Source: Akanthomyces muscarius | Lineage: Eukaryota > Ascomycota > Sordariomycetes > Hypocreales > Cordycipitaceae | Direction of reading: 5' to 3' | DNA length: 64,000 nt | Assembly: GCF_028009165.1 (NCBI RefSeq) | Contig: NC_079241.1 | Location: 2,356,001-2,420,000, forward strand | The notes under the pieces: generated by a model | What the model was told of the DNA's origin: nothing | Database searches by the model: none | The model's input: only the letters and a program-made list of their open reading frames with translations | Program-made: the position numbers and the translations under genes | Part shown: one piece after another, positions 36,432 to 49,859 of the stretch | Layout: each line of letters begins with the position of its first letter | Position numbering within the stretch: position 1 is the first letter of the stretch

Positions 36432-37112
36432 ATGGCAGCCTGCCTTTTTTGTCGTATTGTCAAGGGTATAAATATCACATGTCGTTTGATGTAGACTACT
36501 GCTGATGCACGGTTCAGGTGAAATTCCCTGTATGAAGCTATTTGAGAGTGAGAAGACATTGGCTTTCCTCGACATCGGTCCTCTTAGCAAAGGACACGCC
36601 GTAAGATTTAGCACTATGAAATTGAGGAAAACGACTCACACGAGAAATACAGCTTGTCATTCCCAAATTTCACGGCGCCAAATTGGCAGATATTCCCGAC
36701 GACCAGCTGACTGAAATCCTGGTATGCAGACCTCCAAGTAGCTCGCATGGTCGTTCAAAATCGCTAACAGCTGTTATAATAGCCGACACTGAAGAAGCTT
36801 GTATCCGCAACTGGTGCCACTGATTACAACATCTTGCAGAACAACGGAACCATTGCTCACCAGCAGGTTCATCACGTAAGCTTGCCCACATCTCTGTCAC
36901 CTTCACTTCGACGCAACTGCTGACCCGTCTGCCAAGGTTCATTTTCATATGGTACATAGAATAGTGCGAAACTCCGTTTTACGCTGCACACTGACTTGAA
37001 CCAGATTCCGAAACCGAATGAGACAGAGGGCCTTGGCATCAACTGGCCGGCTACTACCGGCGACATGGACAAGCTCAAAGCTCTTTGCGAAGACATCAAG
37101 TCTAAGATGTAA
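36432..37112 (+). CDS. hnt1: HIT-family nucleoside phosphoramidase (Hnt1/HINT-like)
   Basis: Model with six exons: 36432-36465, 36518-36600, 36653-36721, 36783-36875, 36937-36951 and 37005-37112, giving 133 aa. All five introns are GT-AG (52, 52, 61, 61 and 53 bp). The protein starts MAACLFCRIVKGEIPCMKL with the usual N-terminal CXXC-like pair. The histidine triad reads H93-V-H95-F-H97-M-I; its centre is encoded by a 15-nt microexon (residues 94-98). By family knowledge HINT proteins hydrolyse AMP-lysine and other nucleoside phosphoramidates. Fit of sequence, phase and length is very good. It is convergent with the CRAL-TRIO gene, 226 bp away. Confidence 0.93.
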
Positions 37113-37338
37113 CGTTGCTGGGCTACTGTTTGCACGAGACGTAATTTATACTATTTGAGCATGAAGAGGAGTCTGGCGAGTAGGGAGTACAGCGACATGT
37201 GTGGAGGGGTTGCTATTCAATTTATAAAAAGAAAAGAGATGTTGCTACATGAAAGGCCCTGTTGCTCTATCAGAATTCGTACTTGTATGATGCTGTGAAA
37301 TTTTTGTACCATGTGTGCAACCTATCGTCATGATGGTT

Positions 37339-38779
<1,441 letters not shown>

Positions 38780-39121
38780 GGTGGAAAGCGAGAGGTCGGA
38801 AGCAATTTCTACAGGACCAGTTCTGCTCAGACAGATAGTCCAGTATATAGCCGCGGTCGAAGCAACAACGGCGAGAACAACGATCGAATGGGAGAAGCTG
38901 CTTTGAAGGGGAGCTGATTGCCGATGCTTTCGCCCGCGTTTGAATTGGCTCGGATACTTCGGATCGCTTGCTCTGGTCGCGTTATTGCGCAGAAGCCTGT
39001 CAACAAGCGTTTCCTGGTGGGCAAATGTGGCACTTTTACGAGTTGCCGAGAAGAATTGAAGCGTATGGGGGACTGGAAGTTGTTTTCCGTTATTGAATAG
39101 TCTGACCAAGCTCCTGTTCAT

Positions 39122-39951
39122 AGGTGACAGAGGTGAGTGTGGAACTCGGGGTGAACTAAATTGGCCGGTTGTGCTGGGTCGGCTCAGGCAAGGGCGGGTA
39201 TCCAGTAAGGTATGACTGTCAGGAGACACTTTGAGCGCGAAGCAACGGAATTAAGTGAAGCTAGTAGCAAATAGACGTGGACCGAGATGTTCTGGATAGG
39301 ATTGAGCTCAGCTGAGGTCTAGAATGATGTGTTGTCGGTGATAGATTGGGATTCTGAACCGCATCGACCTCCCAACCAGAACCTACGAAAGCACCCCGCT
39401 GGACTGAACCGTGCCCCACAGCCCAAGTTGCTACAGCACTACGAGTACCAACATACCTACTTAGGTACCTTACCTAGGTACCTACAGCAGCGTGAGCAGG
39501 TACCTACCTACCTACCTCCAAGCAACGGACATATTTAAGCCTTTGAGACAGTATGGCGAACTTGGAAGCTCCCGAAACGCTTCTGCATCTGGGCAAACTA
39601 CCAGCAAGGAGCCGATGTAAAAGAGAAGATCGCTCGGTTTGATGATGTGCATGCTCCGGCATCTTGTCGCTGGGCAAGGGTTGGACAGAGCTGCCACTGG
39701 GGTGGATTCTGCGGGGCACACTCTGTACCTAGCCGTGTCGCGATACTTAAGCACGGCTGGCTGTGGCGATGCACACACGCGTTTTACTTTAATATTCCGG
39801 CTGTTACATTGCTAAGATAGTCAGCCATTTACCTTGCTACGGAAACGCGGCTTCGATGCTTAATACTATTTCTCCTCCAAGACGCCTGAAAGAATTCTGC
39901 GCAAATTAAACTTTCTTGCGGGCACACCGATCTTGGCCGACGCGAGACAAC
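39122..39951. other. Divergent intergenic region between the CRAL-TRIO gene and dam1
   Basis: No gene is supported. It contains the largest cluster of CCTAGGTAGG-type elements in the window (annotated separately). Confidence 0.55.
39454..39517. repeat. CCTAGGTAGG-type dispersed element cluster
   Basis: TACCTACTTAGGTACC, TTACCTAGGTACCTA and, after a 15-base gap, a run of TACC units (39501-39516) lie within 64 bp, between the divergent CRAL-TRIO gene and dam1. Confidence 0.75.
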
Positions 39952-40698
39952 ATGACATTCGAAACAGATTCAAAGGCGAAGCGCTCTGGCTCACGCTCAC
40001 GAACGCCAAGGCCTACGACACCGCTCCGTCCTTCGTCACGCTCATCATTTCGTGATTCAGCGTGGACGGCGGGTGACGGTGACGCGCCGTTCCCGCTTAA
40101 CACATTTGAGCCAGCATTCGCGGAGCTTTCGGACGCCATGGCGGACCTGGAAGCGAATATGATGCATTTTCAACTCATGCATGAAAGTTTGGCACGCTTC
40201 AGCGAATCGTTTGCAAGTTTTTTATATGGGCTCAACATGAATGCGTTCTGCGTGGATTTCCCAGAGGTACTGTCAGGCTGTCGGAGTCGAATTCATTACA
40301 TTGCTTTTGTCTAACTATTTTGTTTCGCAGGCACCGATTCTTGAGTCGTTCCGACGCAATAGACATCAAGACAATCAGTTGCCGGAGACACCCAAGGCAG
40401 AAACTGATCCGGAGATAACCTTTATGTCAGTTTTACCATCAGCAATCAGACAACGCAGTTGTCTGCCTGCTCAGCCGTCATGGCCCATCCTCGTTAACTT
40501 TGCAACAGGACTACTGAAGTCTCCTTCGTCGATAACCCTCCCGCATCAAATAAGACAAAGACACGAACTGTGCAGCAAGGACATCGCCAATCACGTTTAC
40601 CAGCTGCACGAGGTAGCGCAGGTAGGGGACGAGCTACAGCTCGTGCTCGAGGTCGACCAAGTGGACTTGCACGAGCGAGAGGCCGGGGGTCGAGGTGA
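39952..40698 (+). CDS. dam1: DASH complex subunit Dam1
   Basis: Model: exons 39952-40266, 40331-40425 and 40509-40698, giving 199 aa with introns of 64 and 83 bp; the second donor is GTCAGT. The N-terminus is Ser/Arg/Pro-rich. The conserved Dam1 core (about residues 45-110) includes FEPAFAELSDAMADLEANM, SLARFSESFASFLYGLNMN and AFCVDFPEAPI. After TTEVSFVDNPPAS the tail is Arg/Gly/Ala-rich (RGSAGRGRATARARGR). By family knowledge Dam1 forms the DASH ring coupling kinetochores to microtubules and is regulated by Ipl1/Aurora phosphorylation. Its stop is 62 bp from the bud20 stop. Confidence 0.92.
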
Positions 40699-40760
40699 CC
40701 GAGCTCGTCGCAAACATTCTCCAGAAAGCTAGAGGCCACAAAAATGCAACGCTCACGTCA

Positions 40761-41236
40761 TTATGCAACCATCTTTACATCCTCGCCGACATTTGGATCG
40801 GTGGGCGGTTCTTCTATCACATTTCGTTGGGGAGGAATATATCTGCCTCCTGGGAGTCTTGCAGTTTCGGATTCTTCCCGTAATTGCTTCAAACTATGCC
40901 ACGCGGCAGTCAGTATCGACTAGTATTGCTTGGGGCAGGATCGAGGACATACCGTCGCTTGTGGGGTTTTGCGCGGGTGTGTGCCAACAGGGCAGCTTTC
41001 GTATCAAACCATTTGGCGCACTCTATACAATAGTTTAGACCGAGGTCGGGGAGGTCTTCCGTTGGCTTGGCATCCTTAAACCGGCCGAGATGCTTTGCAG
41101 AGGCCAGGTCAGCTTTTATTTGATCGATGTCCCTAAGCAAGCTGTTAGCATTTGTCCATTTCATTTGGGAACAGTACACGTCTTGCCTTGTCTTTCTTCT
41201 CGTCTTTGTGACGGTCCTTTTACTTGCGACACCCAT
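40761..41236 (-). CDS. bud20: Bud20-like C2H2 zinc-finger ribosome biogenesis factor
   Basis: Model: exons 41236-41187, 41132-40953 and 40893-40761, giving 120 aa. The first intron (41133-41186) has a GC donor (AG, then GCAAGA) and an ordinary TTAG acceptor; the resulting junction KTRDIDQIKADL matches the family, whereas reading through does not. The single zinc finger is C-x2-C-x12-H-x5-H (YCIECAKWF...HTRAKPH), followed by KRRLKQLREE. The C-terminus PGGRYIPPQRNVIEEPPTD is also family-like. By family knowledge Bud20 is a shuttling pre-60S export factor. Confidence 0.9.
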
Positions 41237-42792
41237 GGCGACTTGTAGAATACGTTGGAAATCGGTCACTCAGATCTAAGCCAAGTGGTAATTTCGACAG
41301 CGAGAATCAAGGCAGTCTGGCCTGGTCTCTGAGTCTCCCAAGATTTTTGGTGGGTATTCGCCTTATCGTGATCCATGCGGCCCTGTCACGTGGAGATTAG
41401 AAAGTGAGCGGCGGCGTCCTGGGCAGTTTTCTGTGGTGTCCAAGCTAATCAGCCGTTCCAGCCACGATACGGCTGTTGTGGTATATGCACCAACCAAATG
41501 CTCAGCATTACATACGAACGTCGTAGTCTACGAATGCGCATCGCCCACGTAATTGTGTCAGTAAGGCTAGCAGCCACGAGCTGTTCAAAGAAATATCACA
41601 TTGAGTGTCATGTCCAGTCCTATAGACAGTCAAGGAAAAGGCTTTCTTGTTGGGTCGCAGAAAGACCTGATTAGGTACCCTGTCTGTGTCCGAGGCTATT
41701 CGCTTTTGTAAGGTTCCTCTTGAGAGTGCCAAGTAGTCGGTTGACTTCTGAAATATCGTGCCCCATTAAAGAGGCTCGATGATGACTGTCCCTTACGAAG
41801 ATTGTCAGCATATTATTAGCTCTGCTGGATAGGATCTGATGTGCCCTTGTGATGGGGCTGTTACACTGTATCTCCTATCGTAAGTCCTTAAAAGCGTCGG
41901 GGACCGAGAGACGAATTCCGACCAGCGTTACGGAACGTAACGGTGACCGACACAAGCCCGGTCCAACCGAGGTCAAGCTTGGTCTCCAGACCCGGAAAAG
42001 TTTTGCAGGGTGCACAGTCTCTTTCATTTTACAGTGGGCTCGCAGGGGCTCATGCGCTAAATCAATGCTGAATGGCTCATCAATCCGGCGGATGTTAAAA
42101 TTCCAGGCTCTTTTTGAAGCGCACCTACCTAGGTAGGTAGCGTGCATGTGGCTTAGTTTGCCCACTCGTTACATCCGGGCCACATAGCCATTTGGCGCGG
42201 CCATTTTCATGTGCTGCAATTCGATTACCGACCGACCTCGCGTGCCGGACTTTCGATAGCGAAACCTCGATAGCTTCTCTGCCCATCGACGCGTAATTCG
42301 AGGTGATTCAGAAGTACATTTAATATTGAGCAGAATGCTTCGGTAGCAGAAATTCGCGTGACGGAAGAATAATTTTCGGCATGTTATGCCAAACGTATTT
42401 TGCCTCCCACCCGTTTGGGCGTAGACTCGGCGCAGTGGAAACGCAAAGCCCCCGGCTTAGTCCACATGGCCCATGACGAAAGCGACGTGAGTATTATTTT
42501 CGCATGTGTTGTGACTGGCTGGCTTTCATCAAAAGCCTCACAGTGTCCCCACACAGGAGCCTGGAGCTGTGCAACCAGATGGTGGATCCACCGGGGCCAC
42601 CAGGCCACGGCTCGGCAACCATCAAACCATCCTGTGAACCACCTCCTCTCCGCCATCGTCTTTTCCTCCCCTTCGCTTCATTTATAGCTGCCCTCCCCCA
42701 CAAGCTTGCGGAATTGACTCTCCTCCTCGAGTGAAAGGCCTCGCTCGTGTGACGTGTACAGAAACTCTCCTCTCTCTATCAATTGGCCCAGC
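41237..42792. other. Divergent intergenic region between bud20 and aconitase
   Basis: No gene is supported in this 1.55 kb. It holds a perfect 16-bp palindromic element at 42123-42138 and the aconitase promoter and CT-rich leader (CTCCTCTCTCTATC at about 42767-42780). Confidence 0.55.
42123..42140. repeat. Perfect 16-bp palindrome ACCTACCTAGGTAGGT
   Basis: 42123-42138 reads the same on both strands. It is the fullest version of the dispersed CCTAGGTAGG-type element and lies about 650 bp upstream of the aconitase start. Confidence 0.85.
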
Positions 42793-45396
42793 ATGCTTGC
42801 CTCTAGACAGGTTCTGGGCAATGTTGCCCGGAGCCGCGCCTTTGCCGGCACCGCCACGGGCATCCGCCGCCTCGCCACGGTCTCCGACTCTCCTCTGGAC
42901 AGAAAGGTATGTGAAATATGTCGAGCTATCACCTGCAATGATGCATTGCAGTCTTCTGCATGCACTTGACGCTAACGAGAGTGTCGACAAAGGTCCGCCA
43001 GAACAACTGGGAGGAGAACAACTTTATCAACTACAAGAAGATGTCCGAGAATCTCGCCATTGTTCGCGCCCGTCTCAACCGGCCGCTGAACTACGCCGAG
43101 AAGATTCTCTACTCTCATTTGGACGACCCACACGGCCAGGAGATTGAGCGCGGCAAATCGTACCTCAAGCTCCGACCCGACCGTGTTGCTTGCCAAGACG
43201 CCACCGCCCAGATGGCCATTCTGCAGTTCATGTCAGCCGGCATGGACGCCGTCGCCAACCCTACCACTGTTCACTGCGATCATTTGATTGAAGCTCAAGT
43301 CGGCGGCGCAAAGGATTTGGCCCGCGCCATCAACATTAACAAGGAGGTTTACGACTTTCTTTCCAGCGCCTGTGCGAAGTACAACATCGGTTTCTGGAAG
43401 CCAGGTTCCGGTATCATTCACCAGATTATTCTGGAGAACTATGCCTTCCCTGGTGGTCTTCTCATTGGTACCGACTCTCACACCCCCAATGGTGGTGGTC
43501 TCGGTATGGCAGCTATTGGTGTCGGTGGTGCTGATGCCGTCGACGTCATGGCCAACTTGCCCTGGGAGCTGAAAGCTCCCAAGGTTATTGGTGTCAAGCT
43601 TACCGGCCAGCTCTCTGGCTGGACGGCCCCCAAGGATATCATCCTCAAGGTCGCCGACATTCTCACCGTCAAGGGTGGAACCGGCGCTATCGTCGAATAT
43701 TTTGGTACTTGACTACATCATAACTCTTCTTGACTTTCAACTAATCCAATACCATCTAGGTCCTGGTTTGAATGACATCTCCTGCACAGGCCTTGCTACA
43801 GTCGCAAATATGTACAAAAAATGGAACCCCCACCTCACGTTTCTTTTGCTAACATTTCTCCAGGGGTGCTGAGATTGGCGCAACGACCACAGTTTTCCCA
43901 TTCGGCGATCGGATGTACGACTACCTCGCTGCCACCAAGCGCAAGGATATCGGCGATTTTGCTCGCACTTACGCTAAAGAGCTTCGTGCGGATGAGGGTG
44001 CTGAATATGACCAGCTGATTGAGCTCAACCTCTCTGAACTCGAACCCCATATCAACGGCCCCTTCACTCCTGATCTGGGAACCCCCATCTCCAAGTTTAG
44101 CCAAGCTGTCAAGGAGAATGGATGGCCTGAGGAGCTCAAGGTTGGCCTCATCGGCTCCTGCACCAACTCCTCTTACGAGGACATGTCTCGTGCTGCGTCC
44201 ATTGCTCGTGACGCTCTTGACCACGGTATCAAGGCCAAGGCTGCCTTTACCGTCACGCCTGGATCCGAGCAGATCCGCGCTACCATTGCCCGTGACGGTC
44301 AGCTTCAGACTTTTGAGGAGTTTGGCGGTATTGTTCTTGCCAACGCTTGTGGTCCCTGCATTGGTCAGTGGGACCGCAACGACGTGAAGAAGGGTGAGGC
44401 CAACTCGATTCTCTCCTCTTACAACCGTAACTTCACTGGTCGCAACGATGGCAACCCCGCTACTCACTCCTTTGTCACCTCGCCTGATCTGGTTGTCGCC
44501 CTCACCATTGCTGGCTCCCTCCACTTCAACCCCCTGACCGACAAGCTCAAGGACAAGGATGGTAAAGAGTTTATGCTGAAGCCTCCTACCGGCGGCAATG
44601 GTCTTCCTACGAATGGCTACGACCCTGGCCAGGACACTTACCAGGCTCCCCCCAAGGACCGCTCTGCTGTCCAAGTTCAGGTTGCCCCTACCTCGGACCG
44701 TCTCCAAGTTCTTGAGCCTTTCCAACCCTGGGACGGCAAGGATGTTAAGGACATTCCCATTCTCATCAAGGCTCAGGGCAAAACCACCACTGATCACATC
44801 TCCATGGCTGGCCCCTGGCTCAAGTACCGTGGGCATCTTGACAACATTTCGAACAACATGTTGATCGGTGCCATCAACGAGGCCAATGGTGAAGCCAACA
44901 AGATTCACAACTTTACCACTGGTGACTGGGATGCTGTGCCTGCCGTTGCCCGCGATTACAAGAAGAAGGGCATCAAGTGGGTTGTCGTCGGTGACTGGAA
45001 CTACGGAGAGGGTAGCTCCCGTGAGCACGCTGCCCTTGAGCCCCGTCACCTTGGTGGCTTGGCCATCATTACTCGAAGCTTTGCCCGTATTCACGAGACC
45101 AATTTGAAGAAGCAGGGCATGCTTCCGCTTACCTTTGCCGACCCCGCTGACTACGACAAGATTAAGCCTGACGACAAGGTAAGCCCATTCCCACACCATT
45201 TTTGGACCGTCCGCTAACAATCTAATAGGTCGACATCCTCGCTACCCAGCTTGCTGTCGGCAAGCCCATCACTATGGTCGTTCACCCGAAGGACGGCAAC
45301 TCTTTCGAGGTTCCTCTGCAGCACACCTTCAACGAGGCTCAGATTGAGTGGTTCAAGAATGGTAGCGCTCTCAATACGATGGCGGCGAAAAAATAA
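42793..45396 (+). CDS. aco1: Mitochondrial aconitate hydratase (aconitase)
   Basis: Model: exons 42793-42906, 42993-43704, 43760-43811, 43864-45178 and 45229-45396, giving 786 aa with introns of 86, 55, 52 and 50 bp. The N-terminus ([17 protein letters not shown]) is a basic mitochondrial presequence. Hallmarks include [26 protein letters not shown], and the three [4Fe-4S] cysteines: [10 protein letters not shown] (about Cys392) and ACGPC (about Cys455 and Cys458), with the 63-residue spacing seen in yeast Aco1. The swivel domain carries [18 protein letters not shown]. By family knowledge it converts citrate to isocitrate in the TCA cycle. Codon use is strongly C-ending, as in highly expressed fungal genes. 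Confidence 0.97.
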
Positions 45397-46118
45397 GTTA
45401 TACTTAGGCGCTTCTACTTTGACACGAATTGTTTTTTCGTCGGAACAAGGGAGGAGTTGATGTACTCTCGGTGCAGTTTGCGGAAAAGATAATATGCCGC
45501 TTCGTTTAGTTTTTTTTCTTTTTTTTGCTGTCTGGAAGGACCTGTCATATTTTACCTGTAATAAAATAAGAAATTCTTCAAGTATCGCGTTAAATGTGAT
45601 TTTTATTGGTGCCATCTCATTCGCAGTCTTTCTACTGCTAAAAGCCGCACATGTATGCGTCTGCATGCCTATACTACTCGTGGGCTGCTCGACCTTCACC
45701 GTGGGATGTTTATTTGAGCCATGTTATTTGAGCAATGTTTATTATAAACTCTCTAGTGGTGCTCCGGATACCTTATGCTTCATTCTTTGCTGATTCCTTT
45801 CCTAGTCTCCTTGTTTCTTGTCATCTTATTACTTTCTTTATTATTTTTTAGTTCTCGTTATATTCTTCACCTTTATTCGTACCAATTACCGAACAAGCTC
45901 TTCACTGTGATGGGGCTTTGGTACCGTGGGGCTAGTTAGCGGCACACTATAGGACAGGCAGAAGGGAACCTGAAGTCACGTGCTGATTAGCAATGGCCCC
46001 TGGCATAGCTCTACATCTACCAAGGTAGGTAGGTAGAACAACTTGTCCTCCGATTGACGACTTGCTGGTGAACTGGCCCTCGACATTCTGGCGCAGCGTC
46101 GCCCACCGCACCACAAAC
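45397..46118. other. Intergenic, aco1 3' flank and rbd2 promoter
   Basis: No gene is supported. The first 450 bases are T-rich. A CAAGGTAGGTAGGTAG element (46021-46036) lies about 80 bp upstream of the rbd2 ATG. Confidence 0.5.
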
Positions 46119-47125
46119 ATGCCAACCGTTCGCGGCTTCAGCAGTGTCAAAGCACAGTCCTACCTTCTGCGCTTACCTTTGTTTACCAGAGCTATCGTCT
46201 TGATTATACTACTGCTCTCACTTCTCAGCCTACCAGGATTCTGGGACGTACAAGCATGGGGCTCTCTGGTTCCTAGCAAGGTATCGCTTTTCGCGGGTAT
46301 GTATTATCGACTGGAAAAGTTTCGGGACCGCTTGCTGATAGACTGTAGCGCATCGTATCAATACATTTCCGCTGATTCACCTGAACGTTTTACATGCGAT
46401 TTTAAATGTGGTCGCGTTGACGCCCTTGATGGAACGCTTCGAAAACGAATACGGCACATTAACTTCACTGGCACTTTTTTTCGGGCGTGAGGGTTTATTC
46501 CCCTTGAATACTACACCGATACAGAATACTGATCGAAGCAGCTTTGACCACGGTCCCCGCGGTATTGTATCTTGTCATCGAGTCCGGTATTTTGCGACTG
46601 AATAATGCCATTATGGGCGCAAGGTATGGCTGAGCCACGACTGAGGTACCCAAACAGATTCACGAGCTAATATATACGTAGTATCTGGGTCTTTCTACTT
46701 CTCGGTATGGAGGCCATTCGGACATATCGATCGAACCCGCATCTTATAATCGGCACGCATCATATTCCAACTTGGACGACACCACTACTTTTGGCCTTTG
46801 TGATAGCAGCACTGGTCCCGAGCTCAAGTCTTCTCGGGCATCTATGTGGTCTTGGTGTTGGATACATTGGTAATAACTCGTCTCTTGAGCTAAATAATAT
46901 TGCTAATATTGTCTAGCTGGCCTTGGCTATGTCAAATACATTGCGCCTCCCGAGTGGGCGCTGCGATGGCTTGAGTCGAAGCTGAATCTCCTTGCGATAT
47001 TGCCTCATTATGTCAGCGTGGATCAAAAGACATATGGCAGATTTGGTGTTTTGCCTTCTAGTAGTCGCATGGGTGGGAGCCCGGCTACTGAATTGGTTGG
47101 TAGCACGCAGCGTCTTGGACCTTAG
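46119..47125 (+). CDS. rbd2: Rhomboid-family membrane protease (Rbd2-like)
   Basis: Model: exons 46119-46296, 46349-46486, 46542-46623, 46682-46869 and 46917-47125, giving 264 aa with introns of 52, 55, 58 and 47 bp. The first helix is LFTRAIVLIILLLSLLSLP. HRINTFPLIHLNVLHAILN carries the conserved Asn/His loop. The serine of MGAS (about S133) and the histidine of LGHLCG (about H186) would be the catalytic dyad; the usual GxSG is GAS followed by Ile. The C-terminal tail after VSVDQKTYGRFGVLP is hydrophilic. By family knowledge fungal Rbd2 is a Golgi rhomboid needed for SREBP cleavage in some species. Exon joins rest on homology and phase. Confidence 0.87.
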
Positions 47126-47680
47126 CCTTCCCAAATCTTCAAGGATGGGTGGCGCACTCTTAATGTATACTTCAGTTTATCGGGACAAGTTTCGGTGCAT
47201 CTTGGATCGGAGTTTCGGCGCTGTTCATTAAACAACAGCCATGCATTAGCAAAATGGGGGTCATATTGTACACACACCTTCTCGCTAGAAAAAGCTAATT
47301 TTAATATTACCAACTGGAGCCTCTACAATCCGACAATAGCAGATATAGTTACCATGCTTGTTTCATGTTAATCATCGTGTTCAAGCGAACCTGCCACTGC
47401 ACATCAACCTGGAGACAAGTGGCCAGTTTTGCTCAGCTACGTAGGCTGTTGGTAGGTACCTAGTACCTCCCGGGGTACCCACACCATGTCAGTCTCCTGG
47501 CGATAGGTACAGAGCTACTACCCCTACACACAGCAACGCGACAAGAGGAATTAACAAGAGCGTCGGCCTTCAACACACGCGACGAGTCGCTGCGCAAATA
47601 ATCAAACATGCCGCGACTACTCTGTTTGTTTTTCAGTCCTTGAGCTAGCTGGCGCAGCTAACGTGTGAACAGCCTCTGCC
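47126..47680. other. Intergenic, rbd2 3' flank and gaa1 promoter
   Basis: No gene is supported. GGTAGGTACCTAGTACC at about 47451-47467 is a variant of the dispersed palindromic element, about 215 bp upstream of gaa1. Confidence 0.5.
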
Positions 47681-49638
47681 ATGGCGCTTCGGCGCGATCC
47701 GCGGATGCTGAAGCTACCTCCATATCTGTCCCTCGTCTGTATCGCTGTAGGTTTTGCCTGGCTTCTCTTACTTCCACTCGAGAATTACTCCAGACGGACG
47801 TACATATCCGAAAACGCCTTGCTACCGGGACAAGTGCATACATACTTTGGGGGAAGCGAACAAAACATATTCAGAGCCTACAGACGAGAAGTGGATTTGC
47901 TTGAGAACAAAGATAATTACCAGTACGATCAAATATACTCTAATCAGAGAAGACGAAATTACCAGAACTGACCGTGTGTCGCTATAGGATCAATGACCGA
48001 ATCGAGATTTTCCTAAAAGAAGTCGGCGTCAAAGTTGGGCGACAAAACTATACCTACCATTATGCAGGAAACGAGCATTCTGGTGAGAACATATACGGCA
48101 TTCTTCAGGCGCCTCGTGGCGATGCTACGGAAGCCATCGTTCTGGTGGCGGCATGGAAGACGGTCAATGACGAAATAAACCGCAATGGAGTCACTCTTGC
48201 GCTGACTCTCGCGCGCTATTTCAAAAGTATGCTCCTTTTCCTCACTTGGCCTGCAACGACGTCAACTAAAGTTGCATAGGATGGTCTCTCTGGTCCAAGG
48301 ATATTATTATTGTCATCCCACCCGATAGCAAAGCTGGGACCCAAGCATGGGTCGACGCATACCATGACGCACACGATCCGGAATACGTTGCCCCGCTGCC
48401 GCTGAAATCTGGTGCTCTTCAAGGTGCTCTGGCTCTTGATTACGCAGTGGATCATCGGTTCGAAGCACTGCATATTATTTACGATGGAACGAATGGCCAG
48501 TTGCCAAATCTAGATCTGATCAACTCGATGGTCAATATCGCCGGTGGTCAGATGGGCGTTCACACTGCCATTCAAGGTATCGAAAGTCACTCAAACAATT
48601 ACCAGGACAGGCTGCATACGATTCTGCGAGGTATGATGAGGCAAAGCCTTGGGCTTGCAACAGGCCCTCATAGCAGCTTCATTCCATACCATGTCGATGC
48701 AATTACTTTACAACCATACGGAGAAGGCTGGCATGATGAGATGACTTTGGGAAGAGTTATTGAGGGCACTTTTCGGAGCCTGAACAACTTGTTGGAGCAT
48801 CTTCACCAAAGCTTTTTCTTCTATCTTCTCATGCATAGAGATCACTTTGTCAGCATTGGCACATACCTTCCAAGCGCCATGCTTTTGGCTGCCAACTTCA
48901 GCATTATGGCTATTTTCTTGTGGGTTAAGAGTGGACAAGCCCCCGAAACTAAGGTGCAGACTTTGAATAAATCCAAAACATCGGGTACGAAGGAAACCAC
49001 TCGGGTCGCATCGGCCACTGTTGAGAGAGATCTTTTCTTGCCCATCTCTGTTGTTACCGCCTGCCAGGCGCTTTCCGTCATACCATTGTTCACATTCAAC
49101 AACATATCTACTTCAGTATGTTCCTTATGCAGTGCGTCTCAGCGAATGGAGAGATATGATGCTAATTATTCCATTGCAGATCTTGTCGCCTACGTTCGCA
49201 ACATTCACCTTGGCATCAGTGATCTTGCCATGGCTAATATCGCACCTATTGTCGCATTACAAAGCGACAGCCCAGCAATTTCAGCTGATCAAGTCGTTCT
49301 CTCTCCTGTTTCTCGGCATGTCCCTTGCTACTTTGGCAACGCTCAATTTCTCTCTAGCATTTCTGGTCGGAATGCTTGCAACGCCTTTCACCTTTGTGCG
49401 AACCTCGAGCAACCTCGCTCTTAGGCTGGGGCTTGCCGGCTTATTGACTGCCATTGCTCCACCGGTTATGGTTTACTCCTTCTCGCAGATGCTTGACATA
49501 TCGGTTCTTGACATTCTGGAAGGGGCTAGCTTTGGTTGGAATGTCTGGGGCATGTATACATCTATAGTAGTCTGGTGCGTGTGGTGGCCGTCCTGGGTAC
49601 TCGGCATGGTCAATGTAGTTGGTTCTCCTGTAGCTTAG
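47681..49638 (+). CDS. gaa1: GPI transamidase component Gaa1
   Basis: Model: exons 47681-47922, 47988-48226, 48280-49115 and 49180-49638, giving 591 aa with introns of 65, 53 and 64 bp. A signal-anchor helix (YLSLVCIAVGFAWLLLLP) is followed by LPGQVHTYFGGSEQN, a Gaa1 hallmark. The luminal M28 peptidase-like domain includes APRGDATEAIVLVAAW, AWVDAYHDAHDPEY and LKSGALQGALALDY. A C-terminal block of several membrane helices ends WWPSWVLGMVNVVG. By family knowledge Gaa1 works in the ER transamidase that attaches GPI anchors to proteins. It is convergent with rpn9, 221 bp away. Confidence 0.92.
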
Positions 49639-49859
49639 GGGCTACCGACAATGATAGAACATGTCCGCAATTACACATTAGTTGAAAGGGCTTTTCAGCT
49701 TTTATTAATACATAATGGCACAGTTGCACTTTGCAAACTGCAACGCTCCACGCGCAGGCGCAATAGTAGCGTTCAGCCAAGTCTGTAGCATGTTGCATCC
49801 AGTTCATCCATACTTTCAAGTTTTAGCAAGTGAACTGACCAATGGTCACCTTGTGCAAC

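Noticed and set aside
43835..45220. Long minus-strand open frame (461 codons) opposite aconitase
   Set aside because: It mirrors a highly codon-biased coding sequence; the translation is low-complexity (Val/Gly/Leu/Ser-rich) and has no domain. It is a shadow of aco1.
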